From Acholoe squamosa (taxonomy: Eukaryota; Annelida; Polychaeta; Phyllodocida; Polynoidae): a DNA stretch of 64,000 nucleotides. A program made the position numbers and the translations under genes. The notes beneath the pieces were generated by a model. It saw nothing but the letters and a program-made list of their open reading frames with translations. It had not been told where the DNA came from and ran no database searches. The DNA is taken from positions 71,893,972-71,957,971 of the forward strand of contig OX439040.1 of NCBI GenBank assembly GCA_949317995.1. The letters are read 5' to 3'. Below are positions 61,162 through 64,000 of the stretch, in pieces (within the stretch, counting starts at the first letter, position 1; every line of letters begins with the position of its first letter).

Positions 61162-62154
61162 CACATATCGAAACAACCAAGTGGCAAACAAGGGATACAT
61201 TATGACCAATCAAAATATCAAGGTGTACTGCCGGATGGCCTCCCAGAGGGTGAAAACGAAACATCTGAAAGTTTGAGGGTAGAGTTGGGAAGAATCTTTT
61301 GGCGCCATGCAAAAATGGAGAGTAGCTGCATTGACGTGGCTCATCGCATTACGAGGAACCCTGGACAAGCTACAAGGCCTGTACTAATAAGGCTGAAATT
61401 CCTGGATGCAAGAAATAAATTGTGGGGGCGAAGAGCACAGTTTAGCGACTACAAAGTAAACGGTGCCCAACTCTGGCTCAGTGAGGATATCCCCACCAAA
61501 CTGAAAGGGGAACTAGCTAAAGTTAAAAAGACGTATTGGGTGGCCAAGAACCATGGCACTTACAGAGAGGTGAGAATGTCGGGCACATCCCTGTACCTCG
61601 ATGGCAAGCTCTACAACAAAGAAAACTGGGACACTCTTCCTGAATATTTGGGACCAGAGGCTCTGGCTACACTAGAGAATGAGAACACTGTAGTTTTCTT
61701 CACCAAGGCCTCCCCTTTTAGCAACCACTACCCTGCTACATTTAAGATTGGAGACAAGACCTACACATCGATGGAGAAATACCTCGCCATACAAAGGTGC
61801 ATTATCGCAAGGCGTGAAGACTTAGAGAGACAGGCATGGCGGCTGGACGTGCCTGCCAAGCTAAAGGGCATACTACATAAGTGCAGGGAAGAGCACAAGG
61901 ACGAATGGATCGCTAAATCCAAGTCCATCGCAATGGAAGGGATTAGGGCTAAGGTCCAACAAAATCCACTCATTCGCCAGCGTCTCCTTAGCACAGGAAA
62001 TAAGGTTATTGGTGAAGCCTCAAAAGATGCTGTATGGGGCATAGGGATGAGACTGACTGATAAGAACGCCTTAAACCAGGAGCTATGGTCTGGAAAAAAC
62101 TTGCTTGGTAAAATTCTCCAAGAAGTGCGCCAGGAATTTGAGGATAATGCTTAA
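61162..62154 (+). CDS. LINE ORF1: L1-type RRM/C-terminal domain fused to a NADAR domain
   Basis: Likely the RNA-binding partner of ORF2 in the retrotransposon particle. The frame is open from 61162 to the stop at 62152; the first in-frame ATG is at 61315, inside the conserved region. Residue numbers count the codon at 61273 as 1. Just before and through about 115 lies an L1 ORF1p-like RRM and C-terminal domain: GLPEGENE, then IDVAHRI (20-26), RPVLIRLKF (35-43), WLSEDIP (68-74) and SLYLDGKLY (106-114). Residues about 138-290 form a NADAR domain (PF08719-type) of normal length: SPFSNHYP (147-154), MEKY (167-170), QNPLIRQRLLSTG (230-242), GEASKDAVWGIG (247-258) and LWSGKNLLGKILQEVR (271-286). 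Most NADAR signature positions are kept; the usual EH near 168 is EK. No N-terminal coiled coil was found. An ATG at 61202 in another frame reads TNQNIKVY, so a one-base shift may have cut the N terminus. NADAR function here is inference. Confidence 0.85.
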   Translation, partial: HISKQPSGKQGIHYDQSKYQGVLPDGLPEGENETSESLRVELGRIFWRHAKMESSCIDVAHRITRNPGQATRPVLIRLKFLDARNKLWGRRAQFSDYKVNGAQLWLSEDIPTKLKGELAKVKKTYWVAKNHGTYREVRMSGTSLYLDGKLYNKENWDTLPEYLGPEALATLENENTVVFFTKASPFSNHYPATFKIGDKTYTSMEKYLAIQRCIIARREDLERQAWRLDVPAKLKGILHKCREEHKDEWIAKSKSIAMEGIRAKVQQNPLIRQRLLSTGNKVIGEASKDAVWGIGMRLTDKNALNQELWSGKNLLGKILQEVRQEFEDNA

Positions 62155-62650
62155 CTTACTCCGCCCCAAAATGTGTACATGTATATGTATGTGTGTGTGT
62201 TGATGGTAATGACTGCAACAGCTGGGTATAATCATGTGGTGCTCAAGATTCATTCAACTTAGGGATGGATCGCAATAGTCTTAATTAAAATACCCAACAA
62301 AAATGAACATATAATCAAACAGCTCTCTCAGGTGCATGAGACACATGGTATATGGAGCAACTAAATGTGAATGCTCTACTTTTCTCTTCTTGTGTGTTTA
62401 TGTTTATCTGTTATTTGTGTGCGCAAGATTATGTACATCATTTTGGTAGTTGTGTTATTGTATTTTGCTTCTATGAGGTGCCAACAGAATGTTAGCAAGG
62501 CTTACATGATGATATATGTGTATTGTACCCTCACAGCGTGGCTGTGGATGATTGTAAGACAACTGAACCTAAAAAGTAGAGTTATTGGTACCCCACAAAT
62601 TCTGTGTAAAACCAAATATAATATGACCCTTATTCTGAATCCAAAATGTT
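62155..62650. other. Spacer between LINE ORF1 and ORF2
   Basis: About 500 bp, longer than the short gap of vertebrate L1. It holds a TG-rich run (about 62180-62201) and the small open frame described separately. No hairpin or clear internal ribosome entry signal could be identified by eye. Confidence 0.6.
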
Positions 62651-62661
62651 ATGACCAATAA
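62371..62661 (+). CDS. Small hydrophobic ORF overlapping the ORF2 start (doubtful)
   Basis: A 96-codon ATG frame with very hydrophobic stretches near residues 1-17, 21-36 and 46-62. The sequence resembles no family I know. Its stop codon lies within ATGACCAATAA (62651-62661), which also contains the ORF2 start, so the frames overlap by 11 bases, a layout compatible with termination-reinitiation. The T-rich spacer could produce such a frame by chance, and it may not be a real protein. Comparison with other copies of the element would decide. Confidence 0.25.
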   Translation: MLYFSLLVCLCLSVICVRKIMYIILVVVLLYFASMRCQQNVSKAYMMIYVYCTLTAWLWMIVRQLNLKSRVIGTPQILCKTKYNMTLILNPKCYDQ

Positions 62662-64000
62662 CACAAGAGTGATTAACCTATGCTCCTTTAATGTTAATGG
62701 CATAAGGGTGAGAGATAAGCGAAGAGCTATTTTCAAGAAGCTAAAGGATGAAAGTTATAATATTGTCTTCCTTCAGGAAACCCACTGCACAGCAGAAGTG
62801 GAAAAGATTTGGAAGGCTGAGTGGGGTGGTGATATGGTATGTGCAAATGGTAGCTCATCATCCAAAGGTGTAGCCATACTCTTCAATAGAAATTACCCTT
62901 ACAAATGCCTAGAAAAGACACTGGATGCCAATGGGAGGTATATTATATTGCACATCGAGGTTCAGGGAGCGGAGTATGTCTTATGCAATATTTATGCTCC
63001 AACACAAAACTATGAAGCAGACCAGATGGCTGTATTAGATGAAATATCAGATAGATTAAAAGGCTATGAAGTCGAAAACTTTCTCCTTGGAGGTGACTTT
63101 AATGAAACCCCGGACCCATATATAGACAGAAGGGCAACTAATAGTATAAGGGCAGCTAATAAGCAGTATAGGAAGCAAATATACGGTCTACAAGATACTC
63201 TCAGCTTAGTAGATATATGGAGAGTTAGACACCCTAATTTACGTAGATATTCTTTTCATAGGCAGGAGCAAGCATCCAGGATAGATTTCTGGCTAGTGTC
63301 TGAGCATTTGACAGGCTTTGTTCATAAAACAGATATCCGTCCTGGAACGCTGTCTGACCACAGTAAGGTAACACTGGGAATCTCCAGTGCTGACCAGGAC
63401 AGAGGCCCAAATGTGTGGAAGTTTAATAATACCCTTCTCTCAGATAAAGACTATGTGAATCAACTTAAGACTATGCTTGGAAAATGTAAGATAGAATACC
63501 AGGATCTGGCACCCAATGCGAAGTGGGAGATTCTGAAGTATGAGATAAGGAAATTTTCAATTAATTACAGCAAAAAGAAGAAGGCAGAGTCTAAAAAGGT
63601 GGAGAGGGAGTTAGCAAACAGTCTGGGCAAATTGACTGCAGCCTTTGATGAGGGCCATGATGTAATTGATGAAATGGAAAGTGTTAAGAGAGACCTGAAA
63701 GATATTGAATTAAAGACAGCTAGAGCCATCATGTTTAGGTCAAAAGCGAATTGGTCCCAGGTGGGTGAACGACCAACCAAATACTTTTTGAATTTAGAAA
63801 AGAAGAATTTTATGGACAAACTTATTACTCAACTGAAAGATCAAAATGGGCATATAGTCACTAAATGCAAAGATATCCTTAGCGTACAGAAGCAATTCTA
63901 CAGAAATCTGTACTCAGATAGCTATAGAGAGTTAGATGATATTGATGACAGTTGTCCCTTCATAGATACAAACAACTTAACTGTCTTGTCTGACAACCAG
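62651..64000 (+). CDS. LINE ORF2 (APE-type endonuclease and start of reverse transcriptase region), 5' part
   Basis: Encodes the element's endonuclease and reverse transcriptase, which nick target DNA and prime reverse transcription there. Start: ATG at 62651, the first after an in-frame stop at 62636. The frame is open for 450 codons to the window edge. Residues 1-245 are an exonuclease-endonuclease-phosphatase domain with all expected motifs: SFNVNG (12-17), LQETH (41-45), IYAPT (114-118), GGDFNE (147-152), SRIDFWLVS (209-217) and LSDHS (234-238). The catalytic Asp, Asn, Glu and His positions are present. A lysine-rich linker follows, then GERPTKYFLNLEKKN (372-386), a hallmark of the L1/Tx1 group before the reverse transcriptase. 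The reverse transcriptase core is beyond the window. The domain layout and absence of stops suggest a potentially functional copy. Confidence 0.93.
   Translation, partial: MTNNTRVINLCSFNVNGIRVRDKRRAIFKKLKDESYNIVFLQETHCTAEVEKIWKAEWGGDMVCANGSSSSKGVAILFNRNYPYKCLEKTLDANGRYIILHIEVQGAEYVLCNIYAPTQNYEADQMAVLDEISDRLKGYEVENFLLGGDFNETPDPYIDRRATNSIRAANKQYRKQIYGLQDTLSLVDIWRVRHPNLRRYSFHRQEQASRIDFWLVSEHLTGFVHKTDIRPGTLSDHSKVTLGISSADQDRGPNVWKFNNTLLSDKDYVNQLKTMLGKCKIEYQDLAPNAKWEILKYEIRKFSINYSKKKKAESKKVERELANSLGKLTAAFDEGHDVIDEMESVKRDLKDIELKTARAIMFRSKANWSQVGERPTKYFLNLEKKNFMDKLITQLKDQNGHIVTKCKDILSVQKQFYRNLYSDSYRELDDIDDSCPFIDTNNLTVLSDNQ

Larger units (their letters stand above)
61162..64000 (+). mobile_element. 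L1/Tx1-like LINE with a NADAR-bearing ORF1, 3' part outside the window
   Basis: Two plus-strand reading frames in the ORF1-ORF2 order of L1-type non-LTR retrotransposons: ORF1 (open 61162-62154) and ORF2 (62651 to beyond 64000), separated by about 500 bp. ORF2 is open for all 450 codons visible with a complete endonuclease, so the copy is recent or under constraint. The reverse transcriptase core, 3' UTR and tail lie outside. The 5' limit is not defined. Confidence 0.85.

Overview
The window looks like non-genic, repeat-rich DNA from an animal, probably a marine invertebrate. The evidence is an AT-rich background with long TA microsatellites, dense foldback and terminal-inverted-repeat (TIR) elements, tRNA-headed short elements, and fragments of four retroelement types (L1/Tx1-like LINE, CR1/Jockey-like LINE tail, Penelope-like GIY-YIG, Ty3/gypsy reverse transcriptase). 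No host protein-coding gene, rRNA or convincing intact tRNA gene could be supported. Species cannot be fixed from the sequence. All homology statements are by-eye reading, not computed alignments.

Most of 130-54430 is built from three tandem segmental duplications, each with a core near 6 kb: block I (about 130-10260 and 10340-16310, plus a partial third copy at 16355-16625), block II (about 20740-26900 and 29590-38060, plus a partial copy at 28400-28720) and block IV (about 39340-47960 and 48060-54430). Because each duplicate is a paralogous reference for the other, several mobile elements can be delimited as insertions present in one copy and absent from its partner. These include a 908-bp TIR element with TA target duplication (24743-25650) and its 103-bp deletion derivative (51167-51269), a 1.3-kb DNA element carrying eight symmetric copies of a 12-bp motif (1876-3167 and 46320-47618), and composite elements with internal tRNA-like segments (35345-36942 and 49105-50175, with a mirror-image relative at 56917-57830).

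The right end (61162-64000) holds the most notable object: a LINE entering from the left with a short ORF1, a spacer of about 500 bp, and an uninterrupted ORF2 that runs off the window edge. ORF2 has a complete APE-type endonuclease and the L1/Tx1-type linker motif. ORF1 joins an L1-ORF1p-like RNA-binding region (RRM plus C-terminal domain) to a well-conserved NADAR domain. NADAR proteins are known as ADP-ribose/NAD-linked enzymes, some of which remove ADP-ribose from guanosine in nucleic acid. A retrotransposon RNA-binding protein fused to such a domain suggests an element-encoded nucleic-acid de-ADP-ribosylation or counter-defence function. That function is inference; the fusion is seen directly in one continuous reading frame.
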